Positions 31,631-42,250 of a stretch of DNA of 62,000 bases are shown here, one piece after another; the stretch's first letter is position 1, and each line of letters starts with the position of its first letter. Source of the DNA: Phoronis australis (taxonomy: Eukaryota; Phoronida; Phoronidae); the NCBI GenBank assembly GCA_002633005.1, contig NMRA01000154.1, positions 383,210-445,209 of the forward strand. Direction: 5' to 3'. The translations under genes and the position numbers were made by a program. Under the pieces are notes generated by a model. The model did not search any database. It saw only the letters and a program-made list of their open reading frames with translations, and was not told the origin of the DNA.

Positions 31631-33091
31631 ATTAATTTGCAGCAAACAAAAGGACCTCAACAGGCACCTTGACGACCCCGACTGTTGTACAAATCTATTG
31701 ACAAAATATAAAGGTAACGAGTTTCTAATGAGCTAGTCTAAGTACATATAGGCGCATTTGCTGTTGATACGAACAGGTTCATTTCTTTTATAACCAAATG
31801 AAGGACCTCTACGGGAAACAGTGTACACTTTTCACGAGTACACGTCAGTCAGAATGAAATGGATGTTTTAATTATCTGTACACTTATGGAAACATATACA
31901 AGGAAATAAACACAGGACCCTCAAAATGTCATGTTTTCATCTAGTAGCCTCATCAGGAAGTTTGTAGTGGTTTTCAGTGTCCACTCAGCTGAAATACTAT
32001 ATGTCGATACAATCAATTCCCCAGTTGCAGCTATTCAATTTCGTGTTTGTAGAGTTTTTAAGTAGTTGCCTTGGTGATGTCCATACGTGTAAGTTGTGCT
32101 ACACATTAGTTTGCATGGTTTGTGGAGGCACTGCAGTGAACCGTAAACATTTAGCGCAGCTGACAAAAGCCTGAGAAATCAAAGACCTAGCGTAATATTA
32201 TTGACTTATCTCACGAATAAACATTACATTGCTGCAATTCTCACATTCTAAAATCATCGCTTTTCGTTTGCGGAGACAGAAAAATGTATTGCTTTTGATT
32301 GACCTAGTTTGCAAAACTTGGTGTACTAATATACACTGTACTTTCGCTCCACGCGAGTCCGACTAGATGGACGGAAATTGTGACTTCACCATATTGGGGC
32401 AGTTTAAGAAGTTCCGTTTTCTTGGTTCTAATCCTTGTCACTTGCCCATGGAATCTTACATGAGGTCAAAAACTGGAATTGAACAATAACCGATTAAACT
32501 TTGTTTCACATAACAGCTGGAATTTAAATGCTAATTTGCATGTTTCACATGTGCTCTAGCATGATTTTCAAATTTTTTAAACAGTTGTCCTATCTTAATT
32601 TTGCCCGTTTGAACAAACGTACTAGCGCAGGTGAATAAGACACTGCCCCGTTGTTTGTCTCTACTTTGGAGCCGTTGCTAGGGTACTTGCCACGTAATTA
32701 ATGGCTTCAAGGTATCAGGATAATCTATAATAAACTATATCGTACGTACAATGTAGACAATTTCAATCCTCAGGAAATAACGTTTTAATACGCCTCCGAG
32801 AGCTTTTCATGCTCTATGACCGCTTTCCCGTTGAGCTCTTCTACCGTCGACCTAATCGCATTCTTTACTCACCACAAGCGGCCTAAATGATTACACTCTT
32901 TCACAGTGCTACGAGAAAAAATCGATACCAGAGCTGAAAATCATTTGTGCGGGCGCTTTCTTCTTTTTCTTTTAGTTGGCACTTGCAGCCTGTGTCAATA
33001 AGTCCTTCTTGCAGCTCGTGAATGGTCGCAACGTTGTCATGTTAGGTGGTATCCGAGATATATCTAACAAATCAAGTTTTACAGACTATTT
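31631..33091. other. Spacer with no recognised gene
   Basis: AT-rich, no domain or repeat family recognised on either strand. Confidence 0.4.
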
Positions 33092-34990
33092 TTGATAAAT
33101 TTGCTCATGTCAAATGATGTCATTATTGGTAATTTATTTTCAAAGCCAAAACTTCAACTCCGCAAATTGGACAAGGAGACAAAAACCACTGAGTGTAGCA
33201 ATTGTTCTGATTATGTACATCTTGATAGAAACGGCGTGGAATCTGATGTTTCAGTTAGTACGCCACCTAGTAATCAATCTGTCACCAGTGAAAAAGGATG
33301 TTGAACAACTAAGTTGAAATTGCAGCTCAACAGATTAGGTAAAGGGGAAATAACTGCACCCAAGAGCATCAAAAGTTGTAATAACACGCACTGTAACACA
33401 ACCGCTTTAGTCACCACGAGCTTCAGACTCAACAAATTGGGCGAGAATGTGTTCACCCGAAAAGAAAACTGTTCAACACAAGTACTAAATTATTGTTTAC
33501 AACTACCGATGACAATATCAGAAGTGACCACACAATTAACCTTGACTTTACCTATGTGTTATCACTGGTAGAATGCAATTTTAAACTATACGCAGGTGGT
33601 AAGTACCTCGGGTTACAGTGTTTACTACCTAAGGGATGTAGGGTGTCTAAAAATTAAGTTTCCATGTTCCTCAGATGAGAAGGATGAGTTGGCCACGAAA
33701 AATATTCAAGGCTTTTTAGATAATGCGGTATGTAAAGCATGGCTTACATGTACATCTAGCCTGGAAAAAGAATCAAAGTCGTCTAAGAGACTTATAGATC
33801 TGGGGCCTGTTCCAAGAAACTGACTTAAGTTAACTTTTGACTTAAGTTTAAGATTTGTCTTAACTTCCAAACTTTGAAACTTCCACATTCGGTAAGTTTG
33901 TCAAAATTAAGACAAAACTTGAGTCAAACACTTAAGTCAAACTTAACCTCTCTTTCTTGGATTGGTTTTGAGACAAATTTAACTTTTATTCTAAAATTTA
34001 CTAAAATTTAAGATTTGTCTTAGCTAAGTCACTTTTGTTGGAACAGGCGCCTGAATCATACGAGTTTGACAGACATTGTCGCCACAACGCCATTGGTAAC
34101 ATGTGTTAAAGAATGTCATCAAAATAAGTTAAAAGTGAAATTTATACTTAAAAGCGGTGAAGTACACACTCGTAGTTTTGTTTGTACTCCTAATGGTCTA
34201 AATGATCGACAGTGTGCAGGTAAAATTCAATAATTTCTTGACACTGCAGAATGCAAAACATGGTTGCAAAGTCCATACTGGAAATAATTAGGTGAAGTAC
34301 ATGTACGAGTTGGTCCTAAAGCATTAGAATTCATTGAGTCCCATTTGTTCACCTTAAGTCTAGCGGTAAAACTTGCTGAACCTGAATGTGCACCAGCTTT
34401 GTACAAAAAGAATACATCACAAACATATGTCAATAGTTATGAAAATGGGGGAAAGCAGTCATGGGAAATGGGGCAAAACTAATAGACTGGATCAGAAATT
34501 TGTGTGCAACGGTACATCTGTCGACAAAAATATCATCACATGGTATATGACTTGTGCATCTCAAACAGACCAATGCAGAAGTGGCTGGCGAATTACTAAC
34601 AAGCCTAAAGACCACAATTGTCACTGTTGAGTGTACTAATTGTCTTTTTGATTTGAAGAGTAATAAAATGTGTGATAACTGCGGCAAACATACTCCAGTA
34701 GATGGTACACTGACGCTAAAACAAGATGTGGGACTTGTTATGCGTATAAGCAGCGACATATGACTGACAGAGAAACAGAAAAGACCAAAACAGCAGTGGA
34801 CGATGCAGTTCAACATGATCATCTAAAGTTTAAGTGGCAACTGGAATTGGTGGTGAACACTTGAAATAACGACATTCATGAAGCTTATGCAAATAGCAAA
34901 AATGATAAATATCACACCAATCCTTCAGTGAGTCTGAGTGAGTAAGAGACCCTTAGCGTAAAAACAAATTGGGACAGAATGCAGTCTGAA
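33092..34990 (+). pseudogene. Decayed ORF of unknown family with internal repeats
   Basis: One frame stays open over long stretches with few stops: KLQLRKLDKETKTTECSNCS, then KLQLNRLGKGEITAP, then GFLDNAVCKAWLTC and, after a MITE, FLDTAECKTWLQSPYWK. The KLQL..L.K and FLD.A.CK.WL phrases occur twice, so the ancestral protein had repeated modules. A later part has C..C/C..C motifs (VECTNCLFDLKSNKMCDNCG). Stops and the insertion at 33802-34051 show it is broken. I do not recognise the family; a transposon origin is my guess. Confidence 0.4.
33802..34051. mobile_element. Hairpin MITE, GGGGCCTGTTCCAA termini
   Basis: Left end GGGGCCTGTTCCAAGAAACT and right end GTTGGAACAGGCGCCT are inverted copies. 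The interior repeats (A)CTTAAGTTTAAGATTTGTCTTA in both orientations, making a long imperfect hairpin of about 250 bp. It interrupts the decayed ORF. Confidence 0.75.
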
Positions 34991-37800
34991 TGTAAGTTGT
35001 CAGCACAGAGCAGTTAGTCAAGTAATATAATATCTGTGTAAGTTAACTTTGGATCCGATGATCATTCAAAAGACTTCTATACTTTAGGACAAGTTGTGAA
35101 ACGTGTTAAAGTGGCATGGACCGCGACAAATCGTGAAAAGATACGTTTTAAACCATCCCTAACGAAAGTACCTTCTTGGAACCTTTACTACAGAGTTAAC
35201 CACTTTCCCCTGAGAAGGAATTTCCAGAAAAAAATCACCCAATTCATGATTTTTGAAAGAACTACGAAGAAAACTTTGTGTGGTAACCACCAAAAGCTGT
35301 CACTCGTCCTCTCACTTATGATAAATGCTCGCATGCGCTCAGTCATTCGACAAACGAACAGATGAGTCAGTGTGAAGACTTTCCACCCAATGTGCTTTAT
35401 ACCTTGTGCCGTGATGGAGCTAACGATTTTGTTCTGTTGTGTTACCTACTCAGAATAGGCCTACTCGACACCGTCTGACTTGGGTCTGTCTTAGTCATTG
35501 TGCTCTGGTCGCTTCTTAATGTTTTTGCGATTAACACGGTTGGACAAATCCGTGACTGTGTTACATTTAGTGCATGCCTCTACGACATTTCATGATTGGA
35601 CCATTGCTTGAGATTTCATCGTTCAGCTGATATGAAGTGCATGTGGAGAATTCCTCGCTTACACTGGTCACCACTCTGATTCCCTAAGCCCCAGACAACC
35701 TTTATGATGCCTATTCAGCACGCCCTTCGTATTGATGTAGATAACAGCTAATGAAGTGGAAAGGTAGTAGCTCGCACTACTTTCTTAGCAATGGTGGTCA
35801 TTATTACACCCAAAATGTTTTTTCTCTGGCATTTGCACAGAGTTAAAGCCTGCAATATGGAGAGCAGTTTTAACATGGTACATTTTAAATATTTTAAAAA
35901 GACTAAAAAGTTAATTTGCGTTGTTCTTGACAATTCACTTCCCAAAGGAAGGAACTTTGGTTTTAAATATGTTTCATACCTGATTTCATTACTCTATTTT
36001 TAGTACTCCTCTCCACTTGTTTTTCTTACCGGTTAAAGTTGCTATCTTTTTATTTTGTGCTTAAACGAAGTATCAAAACAATTTAGAAGTCAGTTAATTG
36101 TGAACCCATCCCTAAATTTTCCAGAGTACAGCTACACCAAACATGTCTCTGCAAACAAAACTACACTTGTCATTAGTTCAAATTCAATCTTTATTAGAAT
36201 TCAAATCATAAAATATATACAAAAGTGCAAATATGGTGATAGCCAAACAGAAGATTTGGAACCTCTGGAAATATTGGTTGCAGTAACTACACAACTATTC
36301 TAGCTTTTCTCCAGTCACAAAAAATGAAATCACAGCTCCTGCCCATCGACCAACATCATTCATTGCTTTCACTCTCTCGTTGACTACAAAGCTAGCCATC
36401 TTAGTTGTCTTCACAGGTTTTCCAATACAACTACAAGCTAACTATAGAAATTGGCGCATTTCCTCGAATATTGGTTTTCCTGTTAACTTCTCCTTTCAGA
36501 AGAAAGGCTTTATATTAATGGTAAAAACTTTTCAATGTGGTACACATTATGGGGAAATGACATTCAGTGACTACATCGATTGTCTTATTCTCAATAGAAT
36601 GCCCGTTAATGTTACATTTGATGATCGAATAATTTTTTCATCAACTGGCAAGTTTGTTACTAATTATTGAAACCAAAATATTTCTTCAGTTTTAAAGTCC
36701 CATACAGTGCAGATGTGCTGATTCTTTTTCAAGCTGAAATGATTACCGATTATGCTTGCGAATTGTCAGTTTCCTGTTGACCTATAGAAATGTGCAGCGA
36801 TCAAAATGAAGTATTCCCTTTGTTTGCATTTGATTTGTTTGTTTGTGTAATTATTTTAGAGCTTTCTTAGGAAGGACTTTGAACAATTTTAAGTTTTGTG
36901 TTTACTTGTCTATAAAAAAAATTCAACATACAAGAAAAGTATGTTTTCAATTGTAGATAGTTGGATAAGAATCTGCTATGCACAAGATTCGAGAATAAAC
37001 AATGATCAGTGTATTTAAAAACAACATAGCAAACTGAACAACCACATACATACAAAGAAACAACATTGTTAAAAACAATTGTAATTTTCCCAATGCAACG
37101 GAGTCCATAATCGGGCCTATCAAATGCTGACTTTCTGAATTATGTTCAATTCGTTTAGGTTATTGCTGAAGGACTGCTTTTCACGTTGTCCAAAGGTAAA
37201 ATAGACGGTCAGGTGGCTGGTTTCAGTCGTTTTCTCTCACCTGTAACAGAATAGTCAGAGAAATATTTGCAAATTATAAAAGAAAACACCAGACAAACTG
37301 CTTTTGTAAGGCAGAACATATTTGACGTTTCATCTTCATGTTCATATGTAGAAACTAATAATCTTTGTACCCAAGTCTTATTTAAGAAGTGAATTAAAAT
37401 ATGTGAAACCGGCTAAAAGTGATTTAGCAATGTGTATTTTTCATGACACCTATAACGTGTTTCTGATCTCAAATAAAATTCGTTCTAGGTGTAAATATTT
37501 ATTCTAGTGCAATGTTACAACATTACTGAATACCTTTTTCATGTTAACTCAGTAACTAATCTGGTAGTCCTGGACAGGGGTCCGCTAAAAAAATAAGGAA
37601 ACTCACTCATTTAGAGAATTTTACTGGACATAGCATAATTTTGAAGAGAAACTGCTGTGAAAAAGCCACCCTTGGCTTCTGAGCGTCACGTACGATACAC
37701 CTCTTATATTGGGAGCACTCCCACCCAGGACAATTTGAATAATGTGCTGCTAGCCTACCCTGCGGGTCCCGGGTGAGTTTCCGAAAAGAAGCACTTATTT
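34991..37800. other. AT-rich spacer
   Basis: About 2.8 kb with short open frames but no domain, splice-supported exon or repeat family that I can identify. Confidence 0.4.
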
Positions 37801-37847
37801 CCACTGAATAAACCCGTTATTCAGTGGATAACGGGTTTATTCAGTGG
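37801..37847. repeat. Perfect inverted repeat, 20-bp arms, 7-bp loop
   Basis: Left arm 37801-37820 (CCACTGAATAAACCCGTTAT), loop TCAGTGG, right arm 37828-37847, an exact reverse complement. The loop itself repeats the arm's terminal TCAGTGG. No terminator role is implied in a eukaryote; it could be a transposon end or a cruciform. Confidence 0.9.
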
Positions 37848-39392
37848 GGTAACTGGTGGGGATAACATCACCGAACAATGTCGATAGAAACTGGTTGCTA
37901 AACACCAAGTAACGTCATGTAGTCTCTCAATGGAAATGCATAGCCATAGAGCACACAGTGAGGCTTCCGCATCCACACAATTTTTGTCAGTTGGTTGACC
38001 CTTTTGACCGCAATTCTCCGCGCCTGTAGTAACCTTAGGTGTTTTGGGAATTTGTGACCACCTGTCGAAGATTTGCACCAGGAAAAATAGCAACAATAAG
38101 GCTTAGCGCGACGACGTATTTTGATAACAATTCAGTCTTTTTGCCAGCTGTTTACCTGCAGACAGCGACACATGCGCAATTCAATCACCACCAGAAACGC
38201 AGCGACACCGCGAGGAGAATTCTCCGAATAGACCGATTACGCGAAGGTCCACAAAAACCCGTAGTTCACGTAATTTAACTGCATTTATATATATTCATTT
38301 TTGCCTTATCTTTCCAAAGTTGCCATGCTTTTACAGGGCATTTTCCTCTATGATATGCCGTAGACGGAACATTTTTAAATGTTTGTACGGAAGATATTTC
38401 AGTGTGATATTGGTTATCATGGAAATCGGACGTTGACGTCACCCACACCTCGTAGGCGTTCTTCTAGTAAAAGATTTCGCCAACTGCTATGTATGAGGCC
38501 TAAAATTGGATTTGTGTTTTGTATAGCTCCCCTCTCTGCTTTCAATCAAAGAAGTTTCACGTATTAAGTTCCCGTGAACATTATAATAGGGTTTTGAGTG
38601 ATAATTGAATCGTTACAACCTTTGGAACATCAAAAAATGTTCTTAATTTTTCAAAAATTAGTGTAGAATCTATTCTTTTTTCGAGTATAAATTGACACTA
38701 TATATTTAAGATGTTTGCCTTCGTTTTAGTTTTTAGCAACTAAACTACTCAGAATTTTAAAAACAGAATTGGGGGAAAATCTTTTAATCATAACGCAAAT
38801 GGACAATTAGTTGCGCGTAAATGTTCTTCTAGGCATTGATGACCGATTAACATAAACATTTTGGAAATCGATGGATCGGTTGCAAACAAAGATGCATATT
38901 AACGTTGCAACAGGTTTGCCGAAAACACGGAGAAAAACACGATGGAAGTTTAAATATCAGACGACAGCTTTGTTTGGCTATGTTACAAGATGTTTTTGGT
39001 TAAAACCTATTTTTTTCAGAAGTAAATAAAACGACCTGTCACTGAAAAACAATATCTTGTATGTTTATTGTCTATGTGGCATTTAACATTTCCTCGTCAA
39101 AAATGCCCAATTAATTAAGTCTAATGGGTAAACAGAGATTATCGGTAATTGGTGGGCGGAGATTATCGCCAATTCATCATCACAGACTTGCTATGACGTT
39201 TCTCGACAAAATGCTTAAAAACAACATTTTGTGAGAATAAAGACATCCATTGTTTAAATATCATTAATTGAAATGTAAAACCAATATTTTGATCAAAACA
39301 ACGGCTTGATAAGCCTCGGCGTTTATTAAAACACTATCCTCAGAAGCAAAAAATGTGGCCACCTTGCTAGGCTCAACAACAAGTACATGTAC

Positions 39393-39851
39393 TTAATGAT
39401 AAACAGACACAGTTACAGGGGAGTATAACAATAGACTAAAGTCAGAGCATTGCTCATAACAATGATTGGAGCTCTGTAGTTGAATATTAATACGTGAACC
39501 TCTGTCAGAATTTAGATGTTCACTGGTTCGGGTTTTCAAATGGCGACTAGTTTCGCCAATATAACTGGCGCCACACTCAGCACCCATAATTTTGTCCACT
39601 ACCACGGATCTTAAGCCAGTAGGAATTTTGTCCTTAGGGTTAAATAAATCAGACAGTTTTAGAGACTTATTTAACAATTTGTTCAGTTTTCGTAGAATAC
39701 TCTTAGCCTCAAACACAACATAGGGTATTTTCAAATACCTGCTGTTAGTTTTGACTACATGACGAATATCATCAGGGTTACGTTGCAATCTCGCTTTCAG
39801 TACCCTTTTGACTAGTTCAAAGGAATAGCCATTCTTTTCGAAACTTATCAA
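39393..39851 (-). CDS. GIY-YIG endonuclease ORF, copy 2
   Basis: Open over about 152 codons: NGYSFELVKRVLKARLQRNP, IPYVVFEAKSILRKLNKL, KLSDLFNPKDKIPTGLRSVV, GAECGASYIGETSRHLKTRT with SEH. It is shorter than copy 1 around the region after NKL and closer to the compact PLE consensus, so the extra residues in copy 1 look like an insertion there. No RT domain precedes it. Confidence 0.62.
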   Translation of the reverse strand: MISFEKNGYSFELVKRVLKARLQRNPDDIRHVVKTNSRYLKIPYVVFEAKSILRKLNKLLNKSLKLSDLFNPKDKIPTGLRSVVVDKIMGAECGASYIGETSRHLKTRTSEHLNSDRGSRINIQLQSSNHCYEQCSDFSLLLYSPVTVSVYH

Positions 39852-40157
39852 AGCTCTTTAACATCAGAATCAAATCCAGCCCAAGTGTTGTTAATGCGAT
39901 ATACTCTTGCTATTGGAGTATTAATGAGACTCACCTTACACGTATGAACAAAGGATGTGAAGCTATGAAAGCTGATTTAAATCCTTAGTTGTTTTTATCA
40001 ATATATACTTCAAACTGGTGTCATCGAAAACCAAATATACTGAAGAAAACTCAAAGATGTCCATTTTAGCCTCACCCATCTTGAGAGTATAACCCATAGA
40101 TCATAGTATCTTTATGTCTCCTTGGTGCAACGACACTTTTCCAGCTTCACTATAGTA

Positions 40158-40268
40158 AATACATAGACGCTGAGTTTGGACTGTAGAGAAATGTATCAAA
40201 TAAACACAGAAAATTTTGGAACCCCGACTGGGAATCGAACCACAGGTCTCTAGATTGCCGGTCTAGTT
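40158..40268 (-). mobile_element. tRNA-derived insertion (SINE-like, 5'-truncated)
   Basis: On the minus strand it begins at an anticodon arm (CTAGA-CCGGCAA-TCTAG, 5-bp stem and 7-nt loop), followed by the B-box-like GGTTCGATTCCC and an acceptor-like CGGGGTTCC. A non-tRNA tail of about 60 nt follows. It is absent from the matching place in copy 1 of the surrounding repeat. The D arm is missing and the T stem pairs poorly, so it is not a functional tRNA. Confidence 0.6.
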
Positions 40269-40529
40269 AAACATTTCATGGAACAGATTATCAACGCAAC
40301 TTAATTCAGTCGGAAATTGAGTCGAAATAATGATCATTCAGCAGAGCTCCAGATATTTTCAAACTTAACAGGACCTAACATGAATTATTTAGCTTAACTT
40401 TTAATTCTGGTAATGAACCAGCACCAAAAATGGCCGCCGTAGTGAGTGAGAGCGGACTCATGCGTTATGGGTACTCAATCAACCGCAGCCATTTGTACTG
40501 AGGTTTATAGGGAAATCCCGCCCACTTAA

Positions 40530-41865
40530 AGGCGAAGGCAACCTTTTTTCATGTCACTTTTAGCAAAAATAAAGTTTGTTGATTATCCCAGACCCATTTT
40601 TCACTTAATTACAGCTTTTCGTAATTTGATTAATTTCTCGTCCTCTACTCCGGAATTGACGTTTTGGGAGGCAAGAGTTTCGCTCCAATTTCTTTTCGTT
40701 ATGTTCTGACTGCGAGAGCTGTCGAGTCAGTCATTGTTATACCTCGGTTGTGATAAGTTCGGTCGTCGTTTGTTTTTGTTTACAAGTCAGTCAACATGCC
40801 ACGCTGTTGCTGCGTGCCGGGATGTACTCAGTATCGTCTCACACGCGCTTTGGGTACCTTGCGTCGCTTTCCGAAGGATGACACACTTCGCCGTACTTGG
40901 CTAGCTCGTTCATGTGAAGAACGCAGCGCTACCCGTCCACACAACGTACAAAGCAATGGAGGGTTACCGAGTGTGTGGCAAGCATTTTCTGCCGTCTGAT
41001 TACGACAGAGATGTGTACGCTGAATTGATGAAGGTCCCTGCGAAACAACGCCTGAAGAAGGGTACCATAACGTCGTTGATTCCGGGCAGTGCCCCGTCGC
41101 CAACCCCCTCCCCCGAGAAGTGCATTTTTGAAGCGAGAAGCCTCGCGAGATGTGGGCACTATATACAGTGACTGGAGGCACTTCATCTACTGTCACCCGT
41201 GCCTCCGAACGTACCGCATTGCGTGCAATTCCGGGAACTAGCAGTGATTCGCTCTGTGCTGTTGTCTCTAGCCCAGAGCCTTTAAGCAGCCCTGCAGCTA
41301 TGTTGAGTAGTGGGAGTGAATACAGTCTCAATTCGACATCCAGTAAAGAGGACAGTTCGTCACCCAATGAAGAGATCGGTGAGCCTAAGTTTGATAAGTT
41401 TATTGTGGACTTGTATTGAAGCAATTTAGAAGGTGCCAGGTGTGTGGCGAGGGAGTCACACGGCGGGATGTAAGCAGTTTGGGTGCTCAGATCACCCTCC
41501 AGTAGAAGTATGTCGTGGGACACTCGGGCAAGTGGGACAGTTCTTCCTCTGTACGTGTGACGATAATGAGTACACCCCAGTACGCAGCAACAGCGTGGCA
41601 TGTTGACTGACTCGTAAGCAAAAACAAACGACGACCGAACTTATCACAACCGAGGTGGAACAATGACTGACTCGACTGCTCTCACAGTCAGACTATATGA
41701 AAAGAAATTGGTGCGAAATTCTTGCCTCCCAAAACGTCACTTCCGGAGTAGACGACGAGTAATTAATTAAATTACGAAAAGCAGTAAATAAGTGAAAAAT
41801 ATGTCTGGGATAATCAACGAACCATATTTTTGCTAAAAATGACATGAAAAAGGTTGACTTCGCCT
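40530..41865 (+). mobile_element. Kolobok-like DNA transposon, complete non-autonomous copy
   Basis: Ends AGGCGAAGGCAACCTTTTT and AAAAAGGTTGACTTCGCCT are flanked by TTAA at 40526-40529 and 41866-41869. Terminal inverted repeats are about 310 bp (40530-40840 and 41558-41865), including the start of the THAP gene. TTAA targets together with a THAP domain point to the Kolobok superfamily; piggyBac shares TTAA but not THAP. At 1336 bp with a broken ORF it cannot code for a full transposase. Confidence 0.75.
40796..41419 (+). pseudogene. THAP-domain transposase remnant
   Basis: ATG at 40796 encodes MPRCCCVPGCTQYRLT, then LRRFPKDDTLRRTWLARSCE. After a +1 shift near 40915 it continues YRVCGKHFLPSDYDRDV and RLKKGTITSLIPG. 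Together these give the C2-C-H zinc site (CCVPGC ... CGKHF) and the FP and SDY motifs of a THAP DNA-binding domain. Downstream a Ser-rich linker and KFDKFIVDL lead into a stop at about 41417. The frameshift and internal deletion make it a pseudogene. Confidence 0.75.
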
Positions 41866-42250
41866 TTAAAGAATAATAATGAAATAAGGAAAACACAAAA
41901 GGAGTTGAAGAAATATTTATATTTCAGTGATATAATTCAACTGAAAAAGATCATGCTGCGTGCTAAATTTAAAAAGTAAAGGAAATAGTATATTTAAGAT
42001 GCTAGAGACGATAAACTACATGTATAAGGCGTTTTAACGATAAAATTTGAAAACTTTACGATGTTTTAGTTACTCAAACCAAACGGAATTACCTTCACCA
42101 TACAAACCTAACTCGTCTATTTTTCATCAATACCTTCGGGTAAAAAATAATCCAGACTTTTCGAGAAGAATTCAGTTCCAGAAGTCAAACAGATCGAAAA
42201 TCACCAATTTTAGTCCACGATCAATAAATTTCTTTTAACCAGTGTTTTGT

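Larger units (their letters stand above)
38233..42250 (-). mobile_element. Penelope-like repeat block, copy 2, interrupted
   Basis: Same block as 29214-31630, with 38233-40525 matching the main part and about 42143-42250 matching the tail. It is interrupted by a tRNA-derived fragment at about 40158-40268, by the Kolobok-like element at 40530-41865, and by about 270 bp after the latter with no counterpart in copy 1. Confidence 0.65.

Noticed and set aside
40211-40268. A functional tRNA gene
   Set aside because: The D arm and 5' acceptor strand are missing and the T stem mispairs; the flanks indicate an insertion.
40828-41601. 257-codon minus-strand ORF starting MPRCCCVLGCT
   Set aside because: It starts in the inverted arm of the Kolobok-like element and then runs antisense to the THAP remnant; only the first codons are real THAP sequence.
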